Of a stretch of 64,000 bases of DNA, positions 43,164-52,185 are shown piece by piece. A program made the position numbers and the translations under genes. The notes under the pieces are model-generated. The model was not told where the DNA came from, did not search any database, and saw only the letters and a list, made by a program, of their open reading frames with translations. Source of the DNA: Oscillospiraceae bacterium (GTDB taxonomy: Bacteria > Bacillota > Clostridia > Oscillospirales > Oscillospiraceae); assembly GCA_017938625.1 (NCBI GenBank), contig JAGBBD010000040.1, forward strand, positions 28,350 through 92,349, written 5' to 3'. Within the stretch, counting starts at the first letter, position 1; each line of letters starts with the position of its first letter.

Positions 43164-43853
43164 TTAAAGGAAGAGCTTGCGCTCCATGGTCTGTCTGGCA
43201 GGGCGGCAGATGCCGAGGAAAATGAGGAATCCGCCCAGCAGCGCCAGCACCGCGAGGGGATAGATGCTCCAGCCCGTAAAGCGGACGGAATCAAAGGTGA
43301 TGCTCATGAGAAATTCCATCAGCAGCATGCTGCCTCCGAGGGCAAGGAACGCACCGCCCACGATATACAGCGCCCCGGCTCTTACATAGCGAAGCAGAGT
43401 CACCACAGCGGTGACGATCAGACCGAACACGCCGATGACCGGGAAGGCAAAGGACAAGAACCAGCCGCCCTTGGTCACAAGGTCGATATAGAGCACATAC
43501 AGCCCCACAAGGGTAAAGGCGCAGGGAACAAAGACCACAGGGTTGGGTCTTGTAAACCATCCGGGCAGCGCAAGGCAGAAGTAGGAAACGGCCAGCGCGC
43601 CCATGACGTACCCTGACCAGCCCACCGCACTGTCCACCTGCAGATCACACAGCAGGCAAATGATGGCAGGCAGCAGGAACATGACGATGAGGGCATACTG
43701 GGCGGTGTGAGGGCTCAGCTGCCGGGCAGGTTTTTTCTTTTTGGGATACAGCCGCTCCACCTGCTCCGGGCAGGCAACGGGCACGACAGTACGGCACAGG
43801 GGACAGACCTTTTCCGAGTCTGCCAGCTTCACACCGCAATGGATACAGTACAT
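43164..43853 (-). CDS. DUF6320 zinc-ribbon membrane protein
   Basis: 229 residues: zinc ribbon CIHCGVK...CPLC (3-20) and about six membrane segments. In related Firmicutes this family lies next to an alcohol-acetyltransferase-like gene, as here (44076-45356), which suggests joint function in making a lipid or ester. The function is undetermined. AAAGGATC precedes the start. Confidence 0.85.
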   Translation of the reverse strand: MYCIHCGVKLADSEKVCPLCRTVVPVACPEQVERLYPKKKKPARQLSPHTAQYALIVMFLLPAIICLLCDLQVDSAVGWSGYVMGALAVSYFCLALPGWFTRPNPVVFVPCAFTLVGLYVLYIDLVTKGGWFLSFAFPVIGVFGLIVTAVVTLLRYVRAGALYIVGGAFLALGGSMLLMEFLMSITFDSVRFTGWSIYPLAVLALLGGFLIFLGICRPARQTMERKLFL

Positions 43854-43864
43854 AGAAGATCCTT

Positions 43865-44072
43865 TCTAATTGACAATGGACAATTGACAATTGACAATGA
43901 ATGTGTCGGCAAAGCCGACGGATTTTAAATTTGCTTCGCACCCAAAGGCTCCCTTGTGTAAAGGGAGCTGTCAGCGAAGCTGACTGAGGGATTGTGTGCA
44001 GGCAGTGACGTTACTTTCTGCACCCGGGACGTCGAGGGCGCCATCCCCTACACGCACCCAATTCAGCATTGC
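43865..44072. repeat. Repeat cluster inside the acetyltransferase-DUF6320 operon
   Basis: TTGACAATGGACAATTGACAATTG tandem, TGTCGGCAAAGCCGACGG hairpin (43903-43922), and a REP unit GGCTCCCTTGTGTAAAGGGAGC...GTCAGCGAAGCTGACTGAGGG (43949-43992). No gene. Confidence 0.8.
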
Positions 44073-44075
44073 GCC

Positions 44076-45356
44076 CTATCCTCCGTTGCTCTGCACCGTG
44101 GCGGTGATTCCCTGCTCTTGCAGGGCGCGGAAGAAGGAAAGCTCCAACTCGCTTTCTTCAATGTTTCGGATAAAGTTGATATTGACTGTGTCCCCGTAGG
44201 AGATCACGCCGCAGTTGTGCGGTGCGTGTGCCTGTGGCGAAAGGATAAAATCCACACGATCGACAAACTGCGCCATTTCCTCCGGCAGCTGCACCATGCC
44301 AAGGTTGGACAAGGTCAGGCAGGACTTGCGCTCGCCCACCGTGTCGAACACAGCTCTCATGACGAAATTCTTGATAAACAGGGGCAGAAGCTTCACGGCA
44401 AGACTCTTTTCATCCCCCACATTGGTGGCGATGACACGGCTCAGCTGCTTGGCATTGACCTGTGCGCCCATGAAATGGTGCACCGTTTTGCAGATCTCCG
44501 CAAAGCTGTACTGCCCAAGTCTTGGGTCAAGCTCCGGCGTCACATACAGGGCAAAGTTCCGCAGGGTCTTGCTGGGGAACAGCTTTCGCAGATTGACCGG
44601 CACCAGCACCTTGATGGGCTTTCGCCTCATGATTTTGGGCACGGCTTTTTCCTGCATCTGCAAAAGCGCCTGCATCATGGCGGCGGTGAGAAATTCCGTC
44701 ACGCTGACACCGTACTCGTGGGCTTTGTCCAAAAGTGCCTTTGCCTGCACCTGCAGACAGGTCAGAGCAAGCTCCTCCCGTGGCGTTCCCGACAGATGCC
44801 ATGCCGTGCGCTCCGAGCGTCCGGCGGAGACTGCACCTGCGTATTTTAAAAAGCTGTCCTCCAGCTCTTCTTCCCCGGCAGGCGCATGGCGATCCAGAAT
44901 ACCGTGAGAACAGGGAATCGTGATGCCGTATTTCTGCTGCAGATATTCTGCTGTCAGAGTTTTTAAAAACACCAGCGCTCCGTTGCCGTCTGTGAGAGAA
45001 TGGAAAAACTCCACAGCGATGCGCTTGTGGTAGACGATGACGCGGAAGGCGCAGCCTCTTGTCTCCTCTGCACCCATGGGTGTCAGAGGGTAGCTGCATT
45101 CGGGCAGGATCTTGGGCGCGTGCTCCAGCTCCTGCAGATAGTACCAGAAAAGCCCACGGCGCAGCCGCGTCGCCATGGAGGGAAACCGCCGTACCGTCAC
45201 TTCCAGCGCAGACTGCAGCACAGATGCATCCACCTCTTCCGTCAAGGTCACGGACAGGCGGAAGACGTTGCTCCAGCTTCTTCGGCGGGCAGCCGGGTAG
45301 ATCTTGGCGGCGTTGTCCAGCCGCATCCACCGCAGGGTGCGTTTGTGTTTGCTCAT
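44076..45356 (-). CDS. Alcohol-acetyltransferase / condensation-domain-like acyltransferase
   Basis: About 426 residues with the CoA-dependent acyltransferase fold. The HxxxDG motif is EFFHSLTDGNGAL (about 115-127). DVVFILSPQ-like and C-terminal NFIRNIEESELELSFF segments fit the AATase/PapA group. It should transfer an acyl group from CoA to an alcohol or lipid; the acceptor is unknown. The start at 45356 follows AAGGAGAGTCCC. First gene of a run with DUF6320 and the DMT exporter. Confidence 0.85.
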   Translation of the reverse strand: MSKHKRTLRWMRLDNAAKIYPAARRRSWSNVFRLSVTLTEEVDASVLQSALEVTVRRFPSMATRLRRGLFWYYLQELEHAPKILPECSYPLTPMGAEETRGCAFRVIVYHKRIAVEFFHSLTDGNGALVFLKTLTAEYLQQKYGITIPCSHGILDRHAPAGEEELEDSFLKYAGAVSAGRSERTAWHLSGTPREELALTCLQVQAKALLDKAHEYGVSVTEFLTAAMMQALLQMQEKAVPKIMRRKPIKVLVPVNLRKLFPSKTLRNFALYVTPELDPRLGQYSFAEICKTVHHFMGAQVNAKQLSRVIATNVGDEKSLAVKLLPLFIKNFVMRAVFDTVGERKSCLTLSNLGMVQLPEEMAQFVDRVDFILSPQAHAPHNCGVISYGDTVNINFIRNIEESELELSFFRALQEQGITATVQSNGG

Positions 45357-45424
45357 GGGACTCTCCTTGGTCAAACCGATTTTTCCCTATGATACCACAT
45401 GGAAAAGGATTTGGAAACAAAAAA

Positions 45425-46005
45425 TTCGCTGAGACCGGAGCTGTCGGCTTCGCCGACGGATTTGATTGGATGGTGAATGCAGAATGATGCGTGCTGAATT
45501 GGCTGCGCAGCAACCCTTGTCCCCCCTCCACAGGGGGGTGGCTGAACGCCAGTGAAGCCGGGGGGTTGCCTCGTCAATATCTCTTTACCGCCATTCGATA
45601 AAGTGTGGTCATCGCTCCAACCCCCAGCCTCGTTTCACTCGGCAGCCCCCTGGAGAGGGGGCACGAGAAGGGTGCGCACCATCGCAGCTGCCTGCACGCG
45701 GGCGATCACAGATCGCCCCTACGAACGCCCCACGCACTGCCGATTGATATCTGTCATTGCGAGGGAGGATCAAAGATCCGACCGCGGCAATCTAAAGACC
45801 GCCATGAGATTGCCACGCTCCCGTTGGTCGCTCGCAATGACAAGCATGGCAAGAACTGCCATTTAAATCCGTCGGCGCAGCCGACTCCACAACTTTCCAC
45901 TTTCCACTTTCCACTTTTCATTTTTTATCCTGCCTGCACGCGACGGGCAAGAGTCACGCCCGAGCCGCAGGCGGCGACAAAGTGCCCTTGGGGTAACCGC
46001 CCGCT
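45425..46005. repeat. Large repeat cluster before the flavin reductase operon
   Basis: About 580 bp, no gene: CTGTCGGCTTCGCCGACGG hairpin (45441-45460), the reversed 153-bp element (45515-45667), GGGCGATCACAGATCGCCCC (45701-45720), CATTGCGAGGG...GGCAATCT pair (45757-45845), reversed GTCGGCGCAGCCGAC hairpin (45870-45885), AACTTTCCACTTTCCAC simple repeats. Confidence 0.8.
45515..45667. mobile_element. MITE-like inverted-repeat element, copy 2 (reversed)
   Basis: Reversed relative to copy 1. It has the same CCTTGTCCCCCCTCCACAG and GGGGGCACGAG ends and the same centre (CTTTACCGCCATTCGATAAAG, given here in the reverse sense). Compensating changes in the inner hairpins differ from copies 1 and 3. 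Confidence 0.6.
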
Positions 46006-46011
46006 TACTTG

Positions 46012-46048
46012 TTGACATTCCAACATGATAACGATATAATTTTATCGT
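46012..46048 (+). promoter_or_regulatory. Promoter and operator-like repeat of the reductase-AcnX operon
   Basis: Perfect TTGACA (46012-46017) and TATAAT (46035-46040), 17 bp apart. ACGATA-TAATTT-TATCGT (46031-46048) overlaps the -10 and could be a repressor site. No regulator gene is adjacent. Confidence 0.8.
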
Positions 46049-46071
46049 AATATTCGGAAAGGATGATTCTT

Positions 46072-48129
46072 GTGGATAAACAATATGAAGCCTTATTTAC
46101 CCCGTGGAAAATTCGGGATGTAGAGATCAAAAACCGCATCGTGCTGTGCCCCATGGGCGGCACGTCCCTGTTTGGCTGGATGGAGTTTACCGGCTGCCAT
46201 TTTGACAAGGAAGCTGCCAACTTCTTTTTGGAGCGGGCAAAGAACAACGTTGGCCTGATCATTCCCGGCATTGCCCCTGTGCGCGATACCATTCTGGGCA
46301 AGTGGCTGTGGAAGAATGAAAAGATGTTCAGTGAGCTGAAGGTCTTCATGGATGAGATCCACAAGACCGGCGCCAAGCTCTTCATCCAGCTGACAGCCGG
46401 CATGGGCAGAAGCTGGGCGATCACCGATCACATCGCGCCCCTTCACAAAAACAAGCTGACCCGCGCCATCGTCAAGCCCATCATCGACACCTCCTACAAT
46501 CTGGCAAGTCCCAGTGAGTGCCCCTCCCGTTGGGATGAGGAGATCACCTGCCCTGCCATGACCAAGCAGGAGATCGAGGAGATCATTGAGGCCTTCGCCA
46601 AGACCGCCAAACTGTGCATGGACGCAGGTGTTGACGGCGTGGAAGTCCATGCTGTCCACGAGGGCTATCTGCTGGACCAGTTCACCATGGAATTTTTTAA
46701 CCACCGTACCGATGAATACGGCGGCAGCTTTGAAAACCGCTACCGCTTCCCTGTACAGATCGTCAAGGCCATCAAGGCCGCCTGCGGCGAAGATTTCCCT
46801 GTGTCTTTGCGCTACTCCGTAGAGAGCAAGCTCAAGGGCTTCCAGAAGGGTGCCATGCCCGGCGAAGACTACAAGGAACTGGGCAGAGATATGGCAGAGA
46901 GCGAAAAGGCCGCCAAGTATCTGCAGGACGCCGGCTACGATATGCTCAATGCCGACAACGGCACCTACGACAGCTGGTACTGGGCACATCCGCCTATGTA
47001 TATGCCCCAGAACTGCAATCTGGACGATGTTGCCCACATCAAGCAGTTTGTGGATATCCCTGTGGTCTGTGCAGGCAGAATGGAACCGGAGACCGGCGCC
47101 AAGGCAGTCGCTGAGGGACGCATCGATGCCATGGGTGTGGCGCGTCAGTTCCTGGCAGATCCCCAGTGGATCACAAAGCTTCTGGAGGAGCGTCTGGAGG
47201 ACATCCGTCCGTGTATCTGCTGCCATGCCGGCTGCTTCAACTTCTGCAAGCACAAGGGCCATGCCAACGATCAGGGCCTGTCCGACACCAGAGGTCTGGC
47301 CCGCTGCGCCATCAATCCTCCCACCATGCAGTCGAAGAAATACACCATCAAGCCTGCGGCGAAGAAAAAGACCATCGCGGTCATCGGCGGCGGCATCGGC
47401 GGTATGGAAGCTGCCCTTGTGTGCGCCAAGCGCGGTCACAAGGTGACGCTGTATGAAAAGTCCACGGAGCTGGGCGGTGTGTTCATCGCGGCAGCCGCGC
47501 CGTCCTTTAAGGAAAAGGATCGTGATCTCATTGCATGGTATCGCCGTGAGATCGGCAGATCCGGTGTAGAGGTGAAGCTGGACACGGAAGTGACCGATGT
47601 GGCTTCTCTTGATGCAGACGAGGTCATCGTGGCAACCGGTGCTGTGGCAAACCGCATCCCCGTGCCCGGCATCGACCGTGGTATCCAGGCGGTGGACTTC
47701 CTGCTGGGCAAGGAGCCTGTGGGCGAAAATGTGGTCATCGTGGGCGGCGGTCTGACCGGCTGCGAGATCGCGTATGAGCTGTACCTGCAGGGCAAAAAGC
47801 CTGTCATCGTGGAAATGAAGGAAGATCTGATCGCTGTCACCGGTGTGTGCCTTGCAAACTCCAGTTACCTGCGCGATTTCTTCGAGACCAACAAGGTGCC
47901 CACCTATCTGGAAACGGCGTTGGTCAGCGTGGAGGAAGACGGCGTTGTGGTGCGGAAGGACGGCAAGGAATTTAAGATCGCAGCCGATTCCGTCATCCTC
48001 TCCACCGGCTACCGTCCTGCCCCTGTGGCAGCCAAGGGCAAGCACATCCATCTCATCGGTGACTGCAAGCAGGTGGGCAACCTGCGCTCCGTCATCTGGG
48101 GTGCATGGGATGTGTGCATGAAGCTGTAA
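46072..48129 (+). CDS. NADH:flavin oxidoreductase / enoate-reductase-like enzyme
   Basis: About 685 residues in the layout of 2,4-dienoyl-CoA reductase, enoate reductase and BaiCD/BaiH: an Old Yellow Enzyme barrel with FMN (1-370; HAVHEGYLLDQF and DEYGGSFENRYRF), a 4Fe-4S cysteine cluster (RPCICCHAGC ... ARCAINP, about 385-425, with a longer spacer than usual) and a C-terminal FAD/NAD part (IAVIGGGIGGMEAAL, about 447; VVIVGGGLTGCEIA, about 565). It reduces an activated C=C bond. The start is GTG at 46072, since AAAGGA sits 9 bases upstream; ATG at 46063 overlaps that site. It lies upstream of aconitase X genes, which can produce an unsaturated acid, so sequential dehydration and reduction is a reasonable inference. 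Confidence 0.88.
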   Translation: MDKQYEALFTPWKIRDVEIKNRIVLCPMGGTSLFGWMEFTGCHFDKEAANFFLERAKNNVGLIIPGIAPVRDTILGKWLWKNEKMFSELKVFMDEIHKTGAKLFIQLTAGMGRSWAITDHIAPLHKNKLTRAIVKPIIDTSYNLASPSECPSRWDEEITCPAMTKQEIEEIIEAFAKTAKLCMDAGVDGVEVHAVHEGYLLDQFTMEFFNHRTDEYGGSFENRYRFPVQIVKAIKAACGEDFPVSLRYSVESKLKGFQKGAMPGEDYKELGRDMAESEKAAKYLQDAGYDMLNADNGTYDSWYWAHPPMYMPQNCNLDDVAHIKQFVDIPVVCAGRMEPETGAKAVAEGRIDAMGVARQFLADPQWITKLLEERLEDIRPCICCHAGCFNFCKHKGHANDQGLSDTRGLARCAINPPTMQSKKYTIKPAAKKKTIAVIGGGIGGMEAALVCAKRGHKVTLYEKSTELGGVFIAAAAPSFKEKDRDLIAWYRREIGRSGVEVKLDTEVTDVASLDADEVIVATGAVANRIPVPGIDRGIQAVDFLLGKEPVGENVVIVGGGLTGCEIAYELYLQGKKPVIVEMKEDLIAVTGVCLANSSYLRDFFETNKVPTYLETALVSVEEDGVVVRKDGKEFKIAADSVILSTGYRPAPVAAKGKHIHLIGDCKQVGNLRSVIWGAWDVCMKL

Positions 48130-48240
48130 GGCAATTGACAATGGACAATTGACAATTGACAATGAATGTGTCGGCAAAGCCGACGGATTTAGATTTTGGC
48201 TGTGCACCCCAATTCATCATTCAACATTCCGCATTATTTT
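48130..48240. repeat. Repeat between reductase and AcnX genes
   Basis: TTGACAATGGACAATTGACAATTG tandem, TGTCGGCAAAGCCGACGG hairpin (48168-48187), AATTCATCATTCAACATTCC simple repeat. It lies inside the likely operon. Confidence 0.75.
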
Positions 48241-48255
48241 TAAAGGAGCGATATC

Positions 48256-49536
48256 ATGTATCTTACCCCCGAACAGCAGGAGATTCTGTCCGGCAGCAAG
48301 GGCGAGACCATGGCGAAAGTCATGAAGACCCTTGTGATGTACGGCGAAGTCTTCGGCGCGGATAAAATGGTCCCCGTGACCTCCAAACACAATCACCTTG
48401 TGACCTCCTTCGGTCTCAAGGCACTGACCCCGGTTTACGGGCTGATGGAGCAGCTGATCGAAGCAGGCGCTGTCTCTCAGCAGACCTTCTCCGTGGACCC
48501 CAGACCTCTGGACAAAAATGTTCCTGCCAACTTCCTGCAGAATTTTGTGTTCAACAAATTCATGTACACCAAGCAGGATTTTTATGAAGAGCAGCTGAAA
48601 AAGCTGGGCCTTATGGAGGAGGACGCCTTCTCCTGTGCCTGCTACCTTGACCAGATGGGCAACAAGCCTCAGAAGGGCGAGATCCTCAGCTGGGCAGAAT
48701 CCTCTGCCGTGGTCTATGCCAACTCCGTGCTGGGCGCCCGGTGCAACCGCAACTCCGGCATTATGGACATTATGGGCTCCATCGCCGGCTTCGTGCCCCA
48801 CTTTGGCCTTCTGACCGACGAGGGCAGAAAGGCAAGCTGGGTGGTGGAAGTCAAGACCACCAAAAAGCCGGAGGCACAGCTCCTTGGCTCTGCCATCGGC
48901 ATGAAGGTCATGGAGGACGTTCCCTATGTGACAGGCATGGACAAGTGGCTGGGCACAGAGCTGGACGATGCCGCCTGCGCCTATCTCAAGGACTTCGGCG
49001 CTGCCACCGCCTCCAACGGCGCGGTGGGTCTGTACCATATTGAAAATCTGACTCCCGAAGCTGTGGAGCTGGGCAAGAGCCTTGTGAAGGAAGATGCCAA
49101 GGTCTATGTCATTGACGATGCGGAGCTGGAGCGTGTGCAGCGGGAATATCCCGTCATCTGGAAAAACCCCGATGCAAAGCCCAAGCTGTGCTTCGTGGGC
49201 TGCCCCCATATGAGCCTGCAGCAGCTGAAGGACTGGACAGACCGTGTGGAACAGGGGCTGAAGGAAAGTGGCAGAAAGAAAGTGGCGATCCCCACCGTGT
49301 TCACCACCGCTCCTGCCGTCAGAAAGGAATTTGAAAAGACAGGGGATGCAGAGCGTCTTGCCAAGACCGGCGTGATTCTCTCCTGCATCTGCCCTCTCAT
49401 GTACATGAATAACCCTCTGTGCGGCCCCATGCCTGTGATCACCTCCTCCAATAAGCTGCGCACCTACACCACGGCGCGGTACTATAAGGAAGACGAGATC
49501 CTGACCTATATCACCAAAGGAGGGCTGGACGGATGA
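48256..49536 (+). CDS. Aconitase X catalytic (large) subunit
   Basis: 426 residues of the AcnX/DUF521 family. MYLTPEQQEILSGSKGETMAKVMKTLVMYGEVFGADKMVPV is the conserved start. SARCN-like NSVLGARCNRNSG (about 156-168), FVGCPHMSLQQL (about 314-325) and SCICPLMYMNNPL supply Fe-S or metal-binding cysteines. Known AcnX proteins are dehydratases (cis-3-hydroxy-L-proline dehydratase in bacteria, mevalonate 5-phosphate dehydratase in archaea). The substrate here is unknown. AAAGGAGCGATATC precedes the start. Overlaps the small subunit by 4 bp. Confidence 0.92.
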   Translation: MYLTPEQQEILSGSKGETMAKVMKTLVMYGEVFGADKMVPVTSKHNHLVTSFGLKALTPVYGLMEQLIEAGAVSQQTFSVDPRPLDKNVPANFLQNFVFNKFMYTKQDFYEEQLKKLGLMEEDAFSCACYLDQMGNKPQKGEILSWAESSAVVYANSVLGARCNRNSGIMDIMGSIAGFVPHFGLLTDEGRKASWVVEVKTTKKPEAQLLGSAIGMKVMEDVPYVTGMDKWLGTELDDAACAYLKDFGAATASNGAVGLYHIENLTPEAVELGKSLVKEDAKVYVIDDAELERVQREYPVIWKNPDAKPKLCFVGCPHMSLQQLKDWTDRVEQGLKESGRKKVAIPTVFTTAPAVRKEFEKTGDAERLAKTGVILSCICPLMYMNNPLCGPMPVITSSNKLRTYTTARYYKEDEILTYITKGGLDG

Positions 49537-49976
49537 AGCAGTTTAAAGGACGTGTGGTCGCTCCCGGCACGGTGAAAGCGGAAGCGCTGGTCTCCCATGG
49601 GGGACTCAATACCCTGGCATCCTTCCAGAAGGCGCTGCAGTTCGGTGACAAGACTGCCACCTGCGGCGACCAGAACAACAAGGATCTGTACGGCAAGCAG
49701 ATGGCAGGAAAGGCGCTGTGCCTGCCTCAGACCATCGGCTCTACCACGGGCGGTCTGGTGCTGTACTGTGCCTGCTCCATGAACAGACAGCCTGCCTGCC
49801 TGCTGTTCTCCAACCCCATCGACTCTCTGGCAGCCGCCGGTTCTATTCTGGCATCGGTCTGGCTGGAAGATGTCAGCATGCCGGTTGTGGATAACCTTGG
49901 CGAGGAATTTTTGTCCTATGTCCAAGACGGCATGACCATCACCGTCCAAGAAGACGGCACGGTGGAAGTGGAATAA
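49533..49976 (+). CDS. Aconitase X small subunit (swivel, DUF126)
   Basis: 147 residues of the DUF126 swivelling domain: FKGRVVAPGTVKAEALVS at the N-terminus and CLPQTIGSTTGGLVLY (about 65-80), where the serine lies at the active-site interface. In many AcnX enzymes the two subunits are fused; here they are separate and coupled by ATGA overlap. Confidence 0.92.
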   Translation: MKQFKGRVVAPGTVKAEALVSHGGLNTLASFQKALQFGDKTATCGDQNNKDLYGKQMAGKALCLPQTIGSTTGGLVLYCACSMNRQPACLLFSNPIDSLAAAGSILASVWLEDVSMPVVDNLGEEFLSYVQDGMTITVQEDGTVEVE

Positions 49977-49977
49977 G

Positions 49978-50021
49978 AAAAGCACCTCCGAAAGCGTAGT
50001 CTTCCGGGGGTGCTTTTCTTA
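49978..50021 (+). terminator. Terminator of the reductase-AcnX operon
   Basis: AGAAAAGCACC(T)CCG...CGGGGGTGCTTTTCTT just after the small-subunit stop. Confidence 0.85.
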
Positions 50022-50116
50022 GGTAATAGGTAATGGTGAAAAGTGAATAGGAGTGGTGTCGGCAGAGCCGACGGATTTGAAATGACGGGCGGCGTTTCGC
50101 CGCCCGGTGCAGGCAG
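50022..50116. repeat. Short repeats
   Basis: TAGGTAATAGGTAATGG simple repeat, TGTCGGCAGAGCCGACGG hairpin (50057-50076) and CGGGCGGCGTTTCGCCGCCCG (50087-50106). Confidence 0.7.
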
Positions 50117-50120
50117 AAAA

Positions 50121-50147
50121 AGAGCGGCAGTCTAAGACTGCCGCTCC
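50121..50147 (-). terminator. Terminator of the two-component operon
   Basis: AGCGGCAGTC-TAA-GACTGCCGCT hairpin with an A/T-rich tail on the minus strand. Confidence 0.75.
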
Positions 50148-50151
50148 TGTG

Positions 50152-51894
50152 TTATTCTGCTTTTGGAAGGGTGATGGTCACATCTGTGCCTTCGCCGTAG
50201 ACGCTTTCGATGCGGATATCGCCCTGATGCTGGGTCAGAATTTCCTTGGCGATGGAAAGACCAAGACCTGTGCCGCCGGATTCTCTGGAGCGGGCTTTGT
50301 CCACGCGGTAGAAGCGCTCGAACAGGCGGGGCAGATCCTTTTCCGGGATGCCGATGCCATTGTCGGAGATGCGCAGATACACGTGCTTTCTGCCCTCCCA
50401 TGCCACGATGGAGATCTTGCCGCCGTCGGCGGTGTACTTGATGGCATTGGATACCAGGTTCATGATGACCTGCTCCAATCGCTCCCGGTCGCCGTCCACA
50501 TGGGGCAGATCCTCGGGACATTCCAGGGTCAGAGTATGGCCGTGATTTTGCGCGTCCAGCGCCACAGCCTTATAGACGTTTTCAATGGCTTCCTTGAAGG
50601 CGAAGCGGGAGATGTTCATCTCCATCTTGCCATAGTCGAACTTGGTCAAGGTCAGAAGATCCTTGACGATTCTGGTCATGCGGTCTGCTTCCGACACGAT
50701 GACCCCAAGGAAGTTTTCACGCAGCTCCTTGGGCAGGTCGTCTCCTGCCGACAATATGGTTTCTGCGTAGGATTTTACGTTGGTCAGCGGTGTGCGCAGC
50801 TCGTGGGACACATTTGCCACGAATTCCCGTCTTGTCTGCTCGCTCTTGCGCTGCTCGGTGACATCGTGGATGACCACCATGGCGCCGCCTACGGACTGAT
50901 CCGAGGAGAAGGGTGCCATAAACAGCTCCAACTCCCGCTCCCCGACCCGCTTTTGGCACTCCAGATACTCGGAGCGCTTCAAGGTCAGCAGCTTGGAAAA
51001 TTCCGTGTCCTGCCCGAAGACCTCTTCGAAGGTGGCGGTCACATCCAGATTTTTTGACAGCATCCTTGTGGCAGCCGGATTGCAATGGATCACCGTGCCG
51101 GCAGGATTGAACGCCACCACGCCGTCGGTCATATGCAGGAAGAGGGTGGAGAGCTTGGTGCGCTCGTTTTCCACCTGAGAGATGGTGTTCTGCAGCACCT
51201 GGGACATATGGTTGAAGTTTCTCGTCAGCGTGCCGATCTCGTCGCGGCTGGTGACCTCCAGCTTCTGGGAGAACTCACCGGCTGCCACCTGTCTGGTGCC
51301 GGTGGTCAGAGCGGTGATGGGGGTGATGAGAATCTGAGAGAGCAAAAATGCCAGAATGACGCAGATCACAAGACCCAGAATCAGCGACTGAACGATGATG
51401 GAGAACAGCTCGCCTGTCAGATTGTTGACAGCCAGCTTGTTGTCGAGCACATAGACGATGTAATCTGTTTCGCCGCCCTCAATGGGCACGGCAAGATCCA
51501 TGATCTCGGCGGAGATCGCGCTGTCCAGACCCACCTCGCCGTTCATGGCTTTGAGCACATTGGAGGTCAGCCCCACAGTCATCTCCTGATTGGAACTGGC
51601 GAGGACGCTGCCTTGGGAGTCCAGCACATAGACGTTTCTCTGGCTCAGATCGATACCAAGATCGGACTGTGCCATGAGCAGCTCCTTCATGCGCTCGGGA
51701 GAGCCTGTTTCGGAAGCTGCCAGCTCCTGCAGCTGGGAGATAAAGCTCTGAGAGAAGGTCTGCTCCATCTGCACATAGAAATCATCGATATAGTAGTTAC
51801 CCACGCCGTTGATCAAAAACGCACCGACCACAGTCATCAGTGCCAGGATCAAAAGCACCAGTATCATGACCATTTTCGTTCTTAATGACCGCAT
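50152..51894 (-). CDS. Sensor histidine kinase, WalK/PhoR type
   Basis: 580 residues. Two membrane helices (about 8-28 and 170-192) flank an external sensor domain, then HAMP (about 195-245), PAS (about 255-350, MTDGVVAFNPAGTVIHCNPAA), HisKA with the phospho-acceptor in VSHELRTPL (about 370), and HATPase_c (NLVSNAIKYT, DNGIGIPEKDL, GGTGLGLSIAK). Domain order matches WalK, the essential cell-wall kinase of Firmicutes, but PhoR has the same order. The regulator gene is upstream, separated by about 290 bp of repeats. Confidence 0.9.
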   Translation of the reverse strand: MRSLRTKMVMILVLLILALMTVVGAFLINGVGNYYIDDFYVQMEQTFSQSFISQLQELAASETGSPERMKELLMAQSDLGIDLSQRNVYVLDSQGSVLASSNQEMTVGLTSNVLKAMNGEVGLDSAISAEIMDLAVPIEGGETDYIVYVLDNKLAVNNLTGELFSIIVQSLILGLVICVILAFLLSQILITPITALTTGTRQVAAGEFSQKLEVTSRDEIGTLTRNFNHMSQVLQNTISQVENERTKLSTLFLHMTDGVVAFNPAGTVIHCNPAATRMLSKNLDVTATFEEVFGQDTEFSKLLTLKRSEYLECQKRVGERELELFMAPFSSDQSVGGAMVVIHDVTEQRKSEQTRREFVANVSHELRTPLTNVKSYAETILSAGDDLPKELRENFLGVIVSEADRMTRIVKDLLTLTKFDYGKMEMNISRFAFKEAIENVYKAVALDAQNHGHTLTLECPEDLPHVDGDRERLEQVIMNLVSNAIKYTADGGKISIVAWEGRKHVYLRISDNGIGIPEKDLPRLFERFYRVDKARSRESGGTGLGLSIAKEILTQHQGDIRIESVYGEGTDVTITLPKAE

Positions 51895-51929
51895 GACCTT
51901 CCTCCTTTCGATGGATGGTTGTTTGTCTG

Positions 51930-52185
51930 CATGATCGCAGCAGCCTCGGCTCCCTGTGGAGGGTGCACCGCACTTTTGGCTCCCCTTGTCAGGGGTGCCC
52001 CAGGGCAGCCTCTCTTGCCGCGTTGCGGCAATTCACCTTCAGCTGTCACGGCAAAGCCGTGACTGAGGGGTAGTGTACGCACCACCGATGCTGCCTGCAC
52101 GCGGGCGATCACAGATCGCCCCTACGACAGATACGCACTGCCGCCCGCCATTTAAAATCCGTCGGCGGAGCCGACACCGAAATTG
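51930..52185. repeat. Repeat cluster inside the two-component operon
   Basis: A REP unit GGCTCCCCTTGTCAGGGG (51978-51995) is interrupted by about 43 bp (TGCCCCAGGGCAGCC ... TTGCCGCGTTGCGGCAA) and continues with GCTGTCACGGCAAAGCCGTGACTGAGGGG (52042-52070). GGGCGATCACAGATCGCCCC (52103-52122) and a reversed GTCGGCGGAGCCGAC hairpin (52161-52175) follow. No gene. Confidence 0.8.

Noticed and set aside
43865-43900. Tandem TTGACAATTGACAATTG units as a CRISPR array or iteron origin
   Set aside because: Units are only 8-10 bp, few in number, with no unique spacers of constant size and no cas or rep genes nearby. They belong to the dispersed repeat family.
46093-48207. A 704-codon open frame opposite the flavin reductase
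   Set aside because: Antisense shadow caused by GC-rich third positions. The plus-strand gene has clear FMN, Fe-S and FAD motifs.
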